Source of the DNA: Streptomyces sp. AV19
Lineage (GTDB): Bacteria > Actinomycetota > Actinomycetes > Streptomycetales > Streptomycetaceae
Reading direction: 5' to 3'
Length of the DNA: 64,000 bases
Assembly: GCF_015999245.1 (NCBI RefSeq)
Contig: NZ_JAEAMR010000009.1
Location: forward strand, 162,848 to 226,847
The first letter of the stretch is position 1; the number at the start of each line of letters is the position of its first letter. The translations under genes were made by a program, and so were the position numbers. The notes beneath the pieces were generated by a model. It did no database searches, was not told the DNA's origin, and worked only from the letters and a program-made list of their open reading frames with translations. Shown here piece by piece: positions 1 to 8,408 of the stretch.

Positions 1-302
1 CCCCGGACCCCGTATCGCGGCTCCGCCGCTCGTCCTCAAACGCCGGACGGGCTGAGTCGGCGCGCCCGAGCTGGATATCCGGTGTGGGCTGGACATCCCG
101 CCCCAGGCTGGATATCCGGTGCGGGCGCGCAATTCAGCCCGTCTGGGGGTTGCCCCCTCCGGGGAGCTTGAGGACAACCGCGCGCAGCGCGGTTTCGGGG
201 GTCCAGGGGGCGGAGCCCCCGGTCAACGCGGCGAAGCCGCGTTACGGGGCCGGGGCTCGCCCCGGAAGAAACGGTGAAAGTGGGGGTACCCCCTCTGGGG
301 GA
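1..302. repeat. Intergenic palindromic repeat, copy R1 (cut by the window edge)
   Basis: No gene is seen here. Bases 1-220 are the same as 3811-4030 except for one mismatch that I can see (132 versus 3942). The block contains the inverted motifs GTCCTCAAACGCCGGACGG and CAGCCCGTCTGG, two GCTGGATATCCGGTG units, GC-rich 'cggagccccc' stretches, and ends with the box GAAACGGTGAAA at about 267-278 next to the aldehyde dehydrogenase stop. Short ORFs in it are artefacts of GC content. Confidence 0.85.
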
Positions 303-317
303 GGGCCAGGGGCAAGA

Positions 318-1928
318 TCAGCGCACGCGCAGCGACTTCAGCACGCGCAGGCCCGCCGTCATCAGCCGCGCATACCCCGCATCTGACAGCCCGAACGCCG
401 GCCCCAACGGCACCACCCGCTGCTGGGCGACCGTCTGCGCCTCCGTGTACTTGAGCAGGCCCTCCGCGCCGTGCCGCCGTCCGAGCCCGGAGTCGCCCAT
501 GCCTCCCATGGGCGCCCGCGCGCTGCCGTACGCGGCCGCGTACCCCTCGTTGACGTTGACCGTGCCCGCCCGCAACCGGGCGGCAACGGCACGGCCCCGC
601 CGCCCGTCCCGGGTCCACACGCTCGCGTTGAGCCCGTACGGCGTCGCGTTCGCGCGCTCGACCGCCTCGTCCTCGTCCTCGAAGCGGTGGACCGACACGA
701 CGGGGCCGAAGGTCTCCTCCGTGCATACGGCCATGGGGGCCTCGACGCCCTCCAGGATCGTCGGCTCGTGGAAGAACGGGCCGATGTCCGGCCGCGGGCG
801 GCCGCCGGCGAGGACGGTGGCGCCCTTGGCGACGGCCTCCTCCACGTGCCGGACGACGGTCGCCAACTGCCGCGCGGAGGCGAGCGATCCCATGTCCGCG
901 CCGTAGGACAGCGACCGGCCCAGCCGCAGGGCCCGCGTGCGCGCGACGAAGCGCTCCAGGAAGCGGTCCGCGATCGAGGAGTGGACGTACAGCCGCTCGA
1001 TGGAGATGCACAACTGCCCGGCGGAGGAGAAGCAGGCGCGGACCGCGCCCGCCGCGGCCCGCTCGACGTCGGCGTCCCGCAGCACCAGCATCGCGTTCTT
1101 GCCGCCGAGTTCGAGCGAGGAGCCGACGAGGCGGCCGGCGGCGGCGCGGGCGACCTCGCGGCCGGTGCGGGTGGAACCGGTGAAGGTCACGTAGTCGGCG
1201 CGGGCGATCACCTCCGGACCGACGACGGGCCCCTCGCCGAGGACGACCTGCCACACGTCCTCGGGCAGGCCCGCCTCGACGAGCAGTTCGCGGGCCCACA
1301 GGGCGCTGAGCGCGGTCTCGGTGTCGGGCTTCATCACCACGGCGTTGCCCGCCGCGAACGCCGGGAGGGCGTCGCCGGCCGACAGCTCCAGCGGGTAGTT
1401 CCACGGCGCGATGTGGCCCACCACGCCGCGCGGGACGCGGAGTTCGGCGACCCGGGTCAGCAATGGCAGCACCCCGGTGTGCGCCCTGGGCCGCAGCAGG
1501 CCGGGGGACGAACGGCCGTAGAAGCGGGCGCCGATGGCCACCGCCTGCACCTCCTCGTGGGCGTGCAGCCGCGCCTTGCCGGTCTCCAGCTGGATCAGGT
1601 CCAGCGCCTCGGACTGCCGGTCCAGCAGCAGGTCGTGGAAGCGCAGCAGAACCGCGGCGCGCTGCCGCGCGGGCACCCCGGCCCACCGGCGCCCGGCCTC
1701 CCGGGCCCTCGCGAAGGCGGCCTCGACGTCCTCGGACGAGGACTCGGGGAGCCGGGCGAGGACCTCGCCGGTGAACGGCGCGTGGCTCACGGTCTCCCCG
1801 GAGCCGGTCACTCCACGGGCGAGGCGGTCGACGAGGGCGGTGGTGACGACGTCCGCCGCCGTGCGGATGTCCGTGCCCGGTGCGACGGGGTTGCCCCCGG
1901 CCGGGGCGACGTCCTTCGAGTCGGTCAT
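318..1928 (-). CDS. Succinate-semialdehyde dehydrogenase-type aldehyde dehydrogenase
   Basis: NAD(P)-dependent aldehyde dehydrogenase, most like the succinic semialdehyde dehydrogenases that oxidise succinic semialdehyde to succinate at the end of GABA breakdown; cytosolic. The 536 residues fit the family plus a ~50-residue N-terminal extension. Seen directly: PWNYP at 175-179 (oxyanion Asn177), a GSTRTG cofactor loop near 251, LELGGKN with the general base Glu273, and GQLC with the catalytic Cys307. The ATG has no Shine-Dalgarno; a TACGCT box (1936-1941) ends 7 bases upstream, so a leaderless transcript is likely. It lies 84 bases downstream of the kinase gene on the same strand. The exact substrate is inferred from overall resemblance only. 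Confidence 0.88.
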   Translation of the reverse strand: MTDSKDVAPAGGNPVAPGTDIRTAADVVTTALVDRLARGVTGSGETVSHAPFTGEVLARLPESSSEDVEAAFARAREAGRRWAGVPARQRAAVLLRFHDLLLDRQSEALDLIQLETGKARLHAHEEVQAVAIGARFYGRSSPGLLRPRAHTGVLPLLTRVAELRVPRGVVGHIAPWNYPLELSAGDALPAFAAGNAVVMKPDTETALSALWARELLVEAGLPEDVWQVVLGEGPVVGPEVIARADYVTFTGSTRTGREVARAAAGRLVGSSLELGGKNAMLVLRDADVERAAAGAVRACFSSAGQLCISIERLYVHSSIADRFLERFVARTRALRLGRSLSYGADMGSLASARQLATVVRHVEEAVAKGATVLAGGRPRPDIGPFFHEPTILEGVEAPMAVCTEETFGPVVSVHRFEDEDEAVERANATPYGLNASVWTRDGRRGRAVAARLRAGTVNVNEGYAAAYGSARAPMGGMGDSGLGRRHGAEGLLKYTEAQTVAQQRVVPLGPAFGLSDAGYARLMTAGLRVLKSLRVR

Positions 1929-1935
1929 GGGGGCG

Positions 1936-1941
1936 AGCGTA
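1936..1941 (-). promoter_or_regulatory. -10-like box of a probable leaderless promoter
   Basis: TACGCT on the minus strand, 7 bases before the ATG at 1928, with no ribosome-binding site in between. This spacing matches that seen at 41925, 59910, 62669 and 63011. No clear -35 was found. Confidence 0.45.
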
Positions 1942-2012
1942 GGACGTGCACCCGACCTTTGGATACCCGCAAGTAGCTTGTTTTCAGCGGCAGTCGCGGC
2001 GCGGCGGGCCGT

Positions 2013-3614
2013 CTACTGCCCGGAGAAGGGCCGGGTGCGGACGAACGTGTCCAGCGCGGTCTCGAAGTGGCGCCGTCCCTCGTCCGACCTGGCGTCCGGC
2101 GCGGAGACCCACACGTCGTACATCTTCTCCCCCTCGTTCCAGGCGAGGTCGAGGGTGTGCCGGGGGCCCGCCGTGTCCTCGAAGCCGTTCCAGGTGAACT
2201 CCCAGGAGGCCGCCTCGTTCCCCTTGTGGGTGGTGCGCGTGACCCGTGCGTCGCGGTAGCCGGGGTAGCGGTCCGGCGCCTGGGAGGCGGATTCGCGCAT
2301 CACGCCGATCGGACCGCCGTCCTTGGGGTCCTGGATCAGCACGCCGATGCGGAACTCCTTGCCGGGCGAGTAGTAGAAGACGCGCGGCGGTTCGAACGAG
2401 CGGGTGAAGCCGTCGGGGACGGCGAGCGCGAAGCCCGCCGGGTCCTGGACGGCGCGGTAGCCCGGCGGGGCCTTGACGTCCGCGGCGGCGGGCGGCGGGG
2501 TCGCGGAGGCGGTGGGCAGCGCCGGGCCGCGCGGGGACTGCGGGGTGCCGGTCACGGTGCGCGTCACCCGCGGCACGGCCTTGTCGTCCCGCCCGTCCTC
2601 GTCCCGGATCATCAGCAGCGCCGCCACGCCCGCGCCGAGCCCTGCCAGGGTGACCAGGGCGACGCCGCCCAGCAGGGCGGTGCGCACCCGGACGGCGCGG
2701 GCGGGCGCCGGGGGCGGGGTGAGGGCGGGAGCGGGGACGCTGCTCTGGGTCGGGGTGTAGTGGACGGAAGCGGCCGGGGCGCGGCCGGTGTCCAGATACC
2801 CGCGCAGCAGCCGCTCCGCCTCGTCCGTCCCCATCCGGCGGGCCGGGTCGCGCTCCAGCAGCCCGCGGACGACCGGCAGCAGCGGGCCGGCCGCCTCGGG
2901 CGGGCGGATCTCGTCGTAGACCACCGCGTGCAGGATGCCGCCCAGCGAGTCGCGGTGGAACGGCGAGGCCCCGCTGAGCGCGGTGCACAGCAGCACGCCC
3001 AGCGACCACAGGTCCGACTCGGGCCCGGCCTGCCCGCCAGCCATCCGCTCGGGGGCGGTGTACTCGGGCGAGCCGACGAACGCCCCGGTCTCGGTGATCG
3101 TCGTGGCACCGGAGACCTGGGCGATGCCGAAGTCGGTGAGCACGACGCGGCCCGTGCCCGACTCCAGCAGCACGTTGGGCGGTTTGATGTCGCGGTGCAG
3201 GACGCCGCGCGCGTGGGCGGCGCGCAGCGCGCCCAGCATGGCCAGCCCGATCCGGGCCGCCTCGCGGGGGTCCACCGGGCCGTCCGCCGCCAGCCGGTCG
3301 GACAGCGAACGGCCGTCCACCAGCTCCATGACGATCCACGGGCGGCCGTCCTGCTCGACGATGTCGTGCAGGACGATGACGTTGGGGTGCTTGATCAGCG
3401 CGACCGTGCGGGCCTCGCGCAGGGTGCGGTCCTGGTAGGACCGGTCGGCGCCGGGCGACCCGGCGTCGTCCGCGTGCAGCTCCTTGACCGCCACTTCGCG
3501 GCCCAGCAGTTCGTCGGTGGCCCGCCAGACCGTGCCCATGCCGCCGCGCCCGATCCGCCGCCCCAACCGATAGCGCCCCGCGATCACGCCGTCGTGTGCG
3601 GCGAAACTCCCCAT
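2013..3614 (-). CDS. Membrane-anchored Ser/Thr protein kinase (PknB-like)
   Basis: Hanks-type protein kinase with an extracytoplasmic C-terminal domain. Kinase domain about 15-275: glycine loop GRGGMG (22-27), ATP lysine Lys44, HRDIKPPN with catalytic Asp142, DFG 161-163 and an APER segment at 187-190. A proline-rich juxtamembrane stretch (about 295-306) leads to one transmembrane helix (about 312-335). The outer ~190 residues have no PASTA pattern that I can see and may be a sensor domain of the kind seen in streptomycete kinases. An upstream in-frame ATG at 3746 lies in repeat DNA; ATG 3614, just before the VIAGRYRLG segment, is the natural start. Signal and substrates are unknown; the adjacent aldehyde dehydrogenase may be co-transcribed. 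Confidence 0.93.
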   Translation of the reverse strand: MGSFAAHDGVIAGRYRLGRRIGRGGMGTVWRATDELLGREVAVKELHADDAGSPGADRSYQDRTLREARTVALIKHPNVIVLHDIVEQDGRPWIVMELVDGRSLSDRLAADGPVDPREAARIGLAMLGALRAAHARGVLHRDIKPPNVLLESGTGRVVLTDFGIAQVSGATTITETGAFVGSPEYTAPERMAGGQAGPESDLWSLGVLLCTALSGASPFHRDSLGGILHAVVYDEIRPPEAAGPLLPVVRGLLERDPARRMGTDEAERLLRGYLDTGRAPAASVHYTPTQSSVPAPALTPPPAPARAVRVRTALLGGVALVTLAGLGAGVAALLMIRDEDGRDDKAVPRVTRTVTGTPQSPRGPALPTASATPPPAAADVKAPPGYRAVQDPAGFALAVPDGFTRSFEPPRVFYYSPGKEFRIGVLIQDPKDGGPIGVMRESASQAPDRYPGYRDARVTRTTHKGNEAASWEFTWNGFEDTAGPRHTLDLAWNEGEKMYDVWVSAPDARSDEGRRHFETALDTFVRTRPFSGQ

Positions 3615-3689
3615 GGGCACATCTTGCCCCACGGGCCGGAAGGGCGACGCCTCCCGCGCCTGCGGCCCTGGCCGGGGTTCCTTCGGCTT

Positions 3690-4140
3690 TCGCCCCTGGC
3701 CCGCCCTTTCACCGTTTCTCCCGGGGCAGGCCCCTCGGCCCGGCACCGCGCTTCGCGCGGTGAGGCGGGGGCTGCGCCCCCTGCGCCCCTGGCCCCCCTT
3801 CGGGGCTACGCCCCGGACCCCGTATCGCGGCTCCGCCGCTCGTCCTCAAACGCCGGACGGGCTGAGTCGGCGCGCCCGAGCTGGATATCCGGTGTGGGCT
3901 GGACATCCCGCCCCAGGCTGGATATCCGGTGCGGGCGCGCACTTCAGCCCGTCTGGGGGTTGCCCCCTCCGGGGAGCTTGAGGACAACCGCGCGCAGCGC
4001 GGTTTCGGGGGTCCAGGGGGCGGAGCCCCCGAGCCCCCGCCTCACCGCGCGAAGCGCGGTGCCGGGCCGAGGGGCGCAGCCCCCGCTCACCGCCCCGAGC
4101 GGAGCCCGGAAGAAACGGTGAAAGGGCGGGCCGGGGGCAG
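3690..4140. repeat. Intergenic palindromic repeat, complete copy R2
   Basis: This copy is bounded by inverted boxes: TTTCACCGTTTC (3708-3719) on the left and GAAACGGTGAAA (about 4112-4123) on the right. Between them are nested GC-rich inverted repeats and the 220-base segment 3811-4030 shared almost perfectly with 1-220. No gene is supported between 3615 and 4276. Confidence 0.85.
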
Positions 4141-4276
4141 CTCAACCCCCCTCCCCCGGGGCCCGCTTCGGCGGAATACGGCGGAACGCTGTGGACACCC
4201 CCCGTTCTGGGCATGAGTGACGTATGCGGACGCAACCCGCGGCGCGCATCACGGCGTCATGTACCGGGGGGTGGAA

Positions 4277-5452
4277 GTGAACGGGAACGGCACCCACGGA
4301 ATACCGGCCCACGAGCCGGCCGACATCGCTCCGCGCCTGGCGAAGGCCCGGCGCACACTGAATTCCGGGGCGGCCGAGGACGCGGCCGCGCTCTTCGCGG
4401 CGCTCCGCGGCGAGGCCGCCCGGCTGGGGCTGGTCCCCGAACGGGCCGCGGCCCTGGTGGGCCTGGGGGACTGCGCGCTGGAGTCCGGCGACCTGGCGGA
4501 GGCGCGCGACCACTTCGCGGAGGCGGAGCTGCTGCTGGCGGACGAGCCGCTGCCGTGCCGCGTGCCGGCCCTGCGGGGCCGGGCCACCGCGCACCTGCTG
4601 GCCGGTGAACTCCGTTACTGCTGCTACTTGTTGGAGAGCGCGCTCGACGAGCTGAACGCCTCGGAGGCGCGCGACCCGGGCGCGCTGCTGCTGCTCTACA
4701 CGGCGGCCATAGCGCCGTACATGGACATGGGGGCACACGCCAGGGCCGCGCGCGCCGCGGAGTTGGCGCTGGGGCTCGCGGCGCAGGTGGACGATCCGGT
4801 GCTGGTGGCGAGCACCCACCGGGGCGTGGCGCGGACGCTGGTCGCCGAGGGCCGGTTCGCCGAGGCGGACGCCTCGCTGACCAAGGCCCAGGAGCTCTGC
4901 AGCCGGCTGCGCATCCGCACCGAACTGGCGCACTGTCACTGGATGCGCGGCTATGTGCACGCCCAGGACGGCAACCTGGCCGCCGCCGAACGCGAACTGC
5001 GCACCGCCCGCGAGATGCTGGCCTCCAAGAAGGCCCCGCTGTTCAGGGTGCAGGTCGAGGTGGAGCTGGCGGACGTGCTGCGCCGGCGCGGCCGGGCGGA
5101 CGAGGCGGCGGCGCTGCTGGCCCCGCTGCTGGCGCCGTCGGCCCTGGGCGCCGAGCGGGGCGCGGTGCACGCCGGGGGCGCGCACCGGCTGCTGGGCCTG
5201 ATGGCCGAGGACCGGGGCGAGACCGACACCGCGGAGGAGCACTACTGCGCGGCGCTGTCGCTGCTGGAGCGCACCGGCGCGGCCGGCGACCTGGCCGACC
5301 TGTGCCGCCTGCTGGGCGACCTGCTGCGGCGCACGGGCCGTACGGACGCGGCCCTCAACGCCTACCGCACGGGCCTGGGGCACCGGGCCGCGCCGGGGAC
5401 GACGACGCTGGGGCCGGCGCCGCCACTGCCGCTGCGACGGCTCGTGGGGTGA
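4277..5452 (+). CDS. Tetratricopeptide-repeat protein of unknown role
   Basis: A soluble, alanine- and leucine-rich, all-helical protein of about 390 residues with TPR-like pairs of helices through most of its length (for example the segments beginning LGDCALESGDLAEARDHF and MRGYVHAQDGNLAAAEREL). There is no DNA-binding or enzymatic domain that I can recognise, so it is probably a protein-protein interaction scaffold or the helper part of a signalling system. Starts at GTG 4217 and ATG 4259 are also in frame; GTG 4277 is preferred because a GGGGGGTGGAA ribosome-binding stretch sits just before it. It is convergent with the metallopeptidase gene, with only 30 bases between the two stops. Confidence 0.8.
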   Translation: MNGNGTHGIPAHEPADIAPRLAKARRTLNSGAAEDAAALFAALRGEAARLGLVPERAAALVGLGDCALESGDLAEARDHFAEAELLLADEPLPCRVPALRGRATAHLLAGELRYCCYLLESALDELNASEARDPGALLLLYTAAIAPYMDMGAHARAARAAELALGLAAQVDDPVLVASTHRGVARTLVAEGRFAEADASLTKAQELCSRLRIRTELAHCHWMRGYVHAQDGNLAAAERELRTAREMLASKKAPLFRVQVEVELADVLRRRGRADEAAALLAPLLAPSALGAERGAVHAGGAHRLLGLMAEDRGETDTAEEHYCAALSLLERTGAAGDLADLCRLLGDLLRRTGRTDAALNAYRTGLGHRAAPGTTTLGPAPPLPLRRLVG

Positions 5453-5482
5453 GCGGGGTGAACGAGGTGAGCGGGGCGCGGC

Positions 5483-6361
5483 TCAGCGGCCGGCCGCGTG
5501 CGGCGCCAGGAGCGCGTCCCAGCCGCGGCGCAGGCTGCGGTACTCGTCCTGGCACTGCTCGGCGCGGTCCTTGGTGAGGCGTCTGCCGTCCACGAGCTTC
5601 CGGCCGGCGCCGGGGGCCGAACCGTACAGGTAGCACAGGTAGTTGGCGCTGCGGGCGGCGTCCGGGGCGTGTTCGTCGCTGGGGTCGTCGTCCGAGGGTT
5701 CGCTGTCGGCGGCGTACTGGGCGTAGTTGTCGGCGGCGGCCCGCAGCGCGGCCCGGCCGGCGGCGCCCCGGGGGATGAGCCGGTAGGCGGCGAACTGGTC
5801 GGCCACGTCCTCCTCGTGACCGGTGAAGCGCAGGTCGAGCCGGTCGATGAGGGCGTGGGCGAGCTCGTGGTAGAGGGTCTCGGTGACGACACCGGCGGTG
5901 CGGTCCCCGGCGTCCCCGGCGTCCCCGGCGTCCCCGGCGTCCCCGGCCTTCCCGGCCTTCCCCTCGTCGGCGTCCTCGAACATCGTCCGCACCTCGCCCA
6001 CGTAGCCGTAGCAGAGGGTGACCCGCCCGGTCTCCGGGTCGTAGTCGGGGAAGTCGCCCTCGGGGCAGGAGCGGCCGGTGACGGCGATGTCGTGGGGCAG
6101 CCGGAGCGAGCCGTTGAGGTCGTCCGCGACCTGCTCGGCCAGCCGGCGCTGCCGCAGGAAGTCCCGGTCGCGGACGTCGCGCGCCTTCGCCGCCTCGTAG
6201 GAGACCGTCAGGACGCCCTTCGCCGCGGGCCGGCCGTCGTGGGAGCCGCCGCAGGCCGTGACCAGGAGGGCGCACGCGGTCGTCACGGCGAGCACGCGGG
6301 CGCGCGGCCCCCGCGGCGGCCGGGGCGGCGTACGGGGGACGGATCCGGCATGGTGCAGCAT
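5483..6361 (-). CDS. Lipoprotein with DUF4344 putative metallopeptidase domain
   Basis: Exported, probably lipid-anchored protein of 292 residues. The N-terminus has an Arg-rich start, a hydrophobic stretch and a lipobox LLVTACGG. The core carries YHELAHALID (zinc-type HExxH) followed by a GHEEDVADQF segment, the arrangement of DUF4344 proteins, which are regarded as zinc metallopeptidases of unknown substrate. Odd feature: between the conserved N-terminal half and HExxH there is an inserted low-complexity run of GDA/GKA triplets encoded by 9-base tandem repeats (5903-5956). ATG 6361 gives a normal signal peptide; the longer start at 6403 does not. The gene is divergent from the two-component system across a promoter region with phased repeats. 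Confidence 0.8.
   Translation of the reverse strand: MLHHAGSVPRTPPRPPRGPRARVLAVTTACALLVTACGGSHDGRPAAKGVLTVSYEAAKARDVRDRDFLRQRRLAEQVADDLNGSLRLPHDIAVTGRSCPEGDFPDYDPETGRVTLCYGYVGEVRTMFEDADEGKAGKAGDAGDAGDAGDAGDRTAGVVTETLYHELAHALIDRLDLRFTGHEEDVADQFAAYRLIPRGAAGRAALRAAADNYAQYAADSEPSDDDPSDEHAPDAARSANYLCYLYGSAPGAGRKLVDGRRLTKDRAEQCQDEYRSLRRGWDALLAPHAAGR
5903..5956. repeat. 9-bp coding tandem repeat
   Basis: Five exact GTCCCCGGC units followed by near copies CTTCCCGGC. On the minus strand they encode the GDA/GKA triplet run of the DUF4344 lipoprotein. Being a whole number of codons, length changes would keep the frame. Confidence 0.9.
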
Positions 6362-6397
6362 GGACTGCACTCTGCCGGACGGCAGGTCAGGAGGGAA

Positions 6398-6452
6398 ATC
6401 CACCGGAAGACCACCGGAAGACCACCGGAAACCACCGGAAACACCGGAGGAC
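6398..6452. repeat. Five phased ACCACCGGAA direct repeats between divergent genes
   Basis: Copies of (A/T)CCACCGGAAG begin at about 6398, 6410, 6421, 6431 and 6441, that is every 10-12 bases or one helical turn. They lie between the metallopeptidase start (6361, minus) and the response-regulator start (6568, plus). This phasing is typical of sites bound cooperatively by a response regulator, so they may be the binding sites of the adjacent regulator (inference). Confidence 0.75.
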
Positions 6453-6567
6453 CCCGCCGCCGGCCGGCGGAGCGCCGGTTTTCCTCTTTCCCTCCGCCGG
6501 TGCGGCAGGCTGGAAGGTGCCGGGTACCCATGAGGTCCCCGGGTGTGAAGGGATGAGGGAGCGGACG

Positions 6568-7266
6568 GTGATCCGTGTTGCGGTGGTGGACGACGAACAG
6601 CTCGTCAGGTCCGGGCTGCGGATGATCCTGGGCACGGCCGGGGACATCGAGGTCGTCGCGGACTGCGGCGGGGGCGAGGCCGTGGACACCGTCCTGGCCG
6701 CCGCGCCCGACGTCGTCCTCCTGGACATCCGGATGCCGGACGTCTCGGGGCTGGCCGTGCTCCGCGCGCTGCGGGTGCTGCCCACACCGCCGGTGGTCGC
6801 CATGCTCACCACCTTCGACGCGGACGAGTACCTCTCCGCCGCGCTGAGCGGCGGCGCCGCCGGGTTCCTGCTCAAGGACACCGACCCCGAGCAGCTCGTC
6901 CGGGCCGTGCGGACCCTGGCCGGGGGCGGCAGCGTGCTGGACCCGGGCGTGACCCGGACGGTGATCGGCGGGTACCTGTCGGCGGGCGCCGGGGCCCCGG
7001 AGCCGACCGCCGCCGAGGCCGTGCGCGCGCTGACCCCGCGCGAGCGGGAGGTGCTGGCGCACCTGGGCGCCGGCCTGGCCAACCCGCAGATCGCCGAGCG
7101 GATGGGACTGGCCCCCAGCACCGTCAAGGACCACGTCCGGGCCGTCCTCGGCAAGCTCGGCGGCCTCAACCGGGTGCAGGCCGCGATCGTCGCCGACCGC
7201 GCCGGGCTCGTCCCGGCCGGACGGCCCGGGACGGGCCCGGGCGGCGCCGGGGGCGACCCGCGGTGA
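6568..7266 (+). CDS. NarL/FixJ-family response regulator
   Basis: Two-domain DNA-binding response regulator, 232 residues. Receiver domain about 1-115 with acidic pocket Asp8/Asp9, phospho-acceptor Asp53 (LLDIRMPD), a conserved Thr in MLTTF and Lys in LLKD. The LuxR-type helix-turn-helix spans about 150-210 (LTPREREVLAHLGAGLAN, then APSTVKDHV). GTG 6568 has GAGGGAG 6 bases upstream; ATG 6553 is in frame but has a badly spaced site. Its stop overlaps the start of the sensor kinase by four bases, so they form one operon. The pair may control the divergent lipoprotein gene through the repeats at 6398-6452. Confidence 0.9.
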   Translation: MIRVAVVDDEQLVRSGLRMILGTAGDIEVVADCGGGEAVDTVLAAAPDVVLLDIRMPDVSGLAVLRALRVLPTPPVVAMLTTFDADEYLSAALSGGAAGFLLKDTDPEQLVRAVRTLAGGGSVLDPGVTRTVIGGYLSAGAGAPEPTAAEAVRALTPREREVLAHLGAGLANPQIAERMGLAPSTVKDHVRAVLGKLGGLNRVQAAIVADRAGLVPAGRPGTGPGGAGGDPR

Positions 7267-8375
7267 CCCGCCGCCCGCCCGCCTGGCTGCCGGTCGCCGC
7301 ACCCGTGGCACTGGCCCTCGCCGACGCGTTCCTGGTCAACGGGGCCGAGCCCGGGCTGCCCCTGGCGCTCTCGCTGGCCGCTGCGCTCGCCCTGGTGTGG
7401 CGGCGGCGCCTGCCGCTGACGGTGCTCGCCGTCACCCTGGCGGGCCTGTTCATCGGCTACATCTGGTTCGCGCCGCTGATCGCGCTCTACACGGTGGCCG
7501 CCGTGCGCCCCCCGGACCGCCGGGTGCTCGCCCTGGCGGGCACCGTGTTCGCGATCGCGCACTTCCTGCCCTACCCCGTCTCCCGCCTCCCGGTGCACGA
7601 CCTCCGCGCGCTGGCGCTGGACGCCGTCACCGCCGTCGTCATCGCGGCCGCCCCGATCGCCGTCGGGCTGCTCTCCCGCACCCGGCACGAGCTGGCCGGG
7701 CGGCTGGACGAGCTGACGCGCAGCCGCGAGCGGGAGGACCGGCTGCTGGCCGACCAGGTGGTGGCCACCGAGCGGGCCCGGCTCGCCCGCGAGATGCACG
7801 ACGTGGTCGCCCACCAGGTCAGCCTGATCAGCCTGCAGGCCGGGGCGGTGCAGGTGCGCACCGAGGACACCGAGGCGCAGGCCGGCGCGCGCACCATCCG
7901 CGAGCTGTCCGTGCGCACCCTGGACGAGCTGCGTCACATGGTCGGCATCCTGCGCGCGGCGGGCGCGGACAAGGAGGAGCTCACCCCGCAGCCGAAGCTG
8001 GCGGACCTGCCGCGGCTGCTGGAGCTCAGCGCCCTGGACGTGACGTACGAGGCCGCCCACGACCCGGACGCGCGGCGCTCCGAGGCCGTCGAGCGGGCGG
8101 CGTTCCGCACGGTCCAGGAGGCGCTGACCAACGTCCGCAAGCACGCCCCGGGGGCGAAGGTGCGGGTGCGGGTCGGCGAGCCGGAGGGCGGCGGCCTGCG
8201 GGTGGAGGTCCGCAACGGCCCGGCGGACTCGGCCGTCCCGCGCCCGGAACTGCCCGGCGGCGGCCACGGCCTGGTGGGCCTGCGCGAGCGCGCGCAGAGT
8301 CTGGGGGGCACGCTCCGGGCGCACGCGACCGAGGACGGGGGCTTCCTGGTGCGGGCCGACTTCCCGCGCTGCTGA
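7263..8375 (+). CDS. NarL-type sensor histidine kinase (HisKA_3)
   Basis: Membrane sensor kinase of 370 residues and partner of the preceding regulator (four-base overlap). Four or five hydrophobic segments fill residues 10-138, with almost no extracellular loop, which suggests that it senses something in or at the membrane, as in systems that respond to cell-envelope stress. The dimerisation/phospho-acceptor helix is at 165-190 (AREMHDVVAHQVS, phospho-His179). The ATPase domain follows, with an N-box near NVRKHAPG and a glycine-rich GGGHGLVGLRERA motif near 325. It ends shortly before the STAS gene, which is convergent. Confidence 0.9.
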   Translation: MTRRPPAWLPVAAPVALALADAFLVNGAEPGLPLALSLAAALALVWRRRLPLTVLAVTLAGLFIGYIWFAPLIALYTVAAVRPPDRRVLALAGTVFAIAHFLPYPVSRLPVHDLRALALDAVTAVVIAAAPIAVGLLSRTRHELAGRLDELTRSREREDRLLADQVVATERARLAREMHDVVAHQVSLISLQAGAVQVRTEDTEAQAGARTIRELSVRTLDELRHMVGILRAAGADKEELTPQPKLADLPRLLELSALDVTYEAAHDPDARRSEAVERAAFRTVQEALTNVRKHAPGAKVRVRVGEPEGGGLRVEVRNGPADSAVPRPELPGGGHGLVGLRERAQSLGGTLRAHATEDGGFLVRADFPRC

Positions 8376-8408
8376 CGTGCTTGCGCCGATAGCCGGTAGC
8401 CGACGTGC

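Noticed and set aside
84..386. 100-codon ORF in repeat R1
   Set aside because: Lies in repeat DNA and runs into the 3' end of the aldehyde dehydrogenase; no ribosome-binding site.
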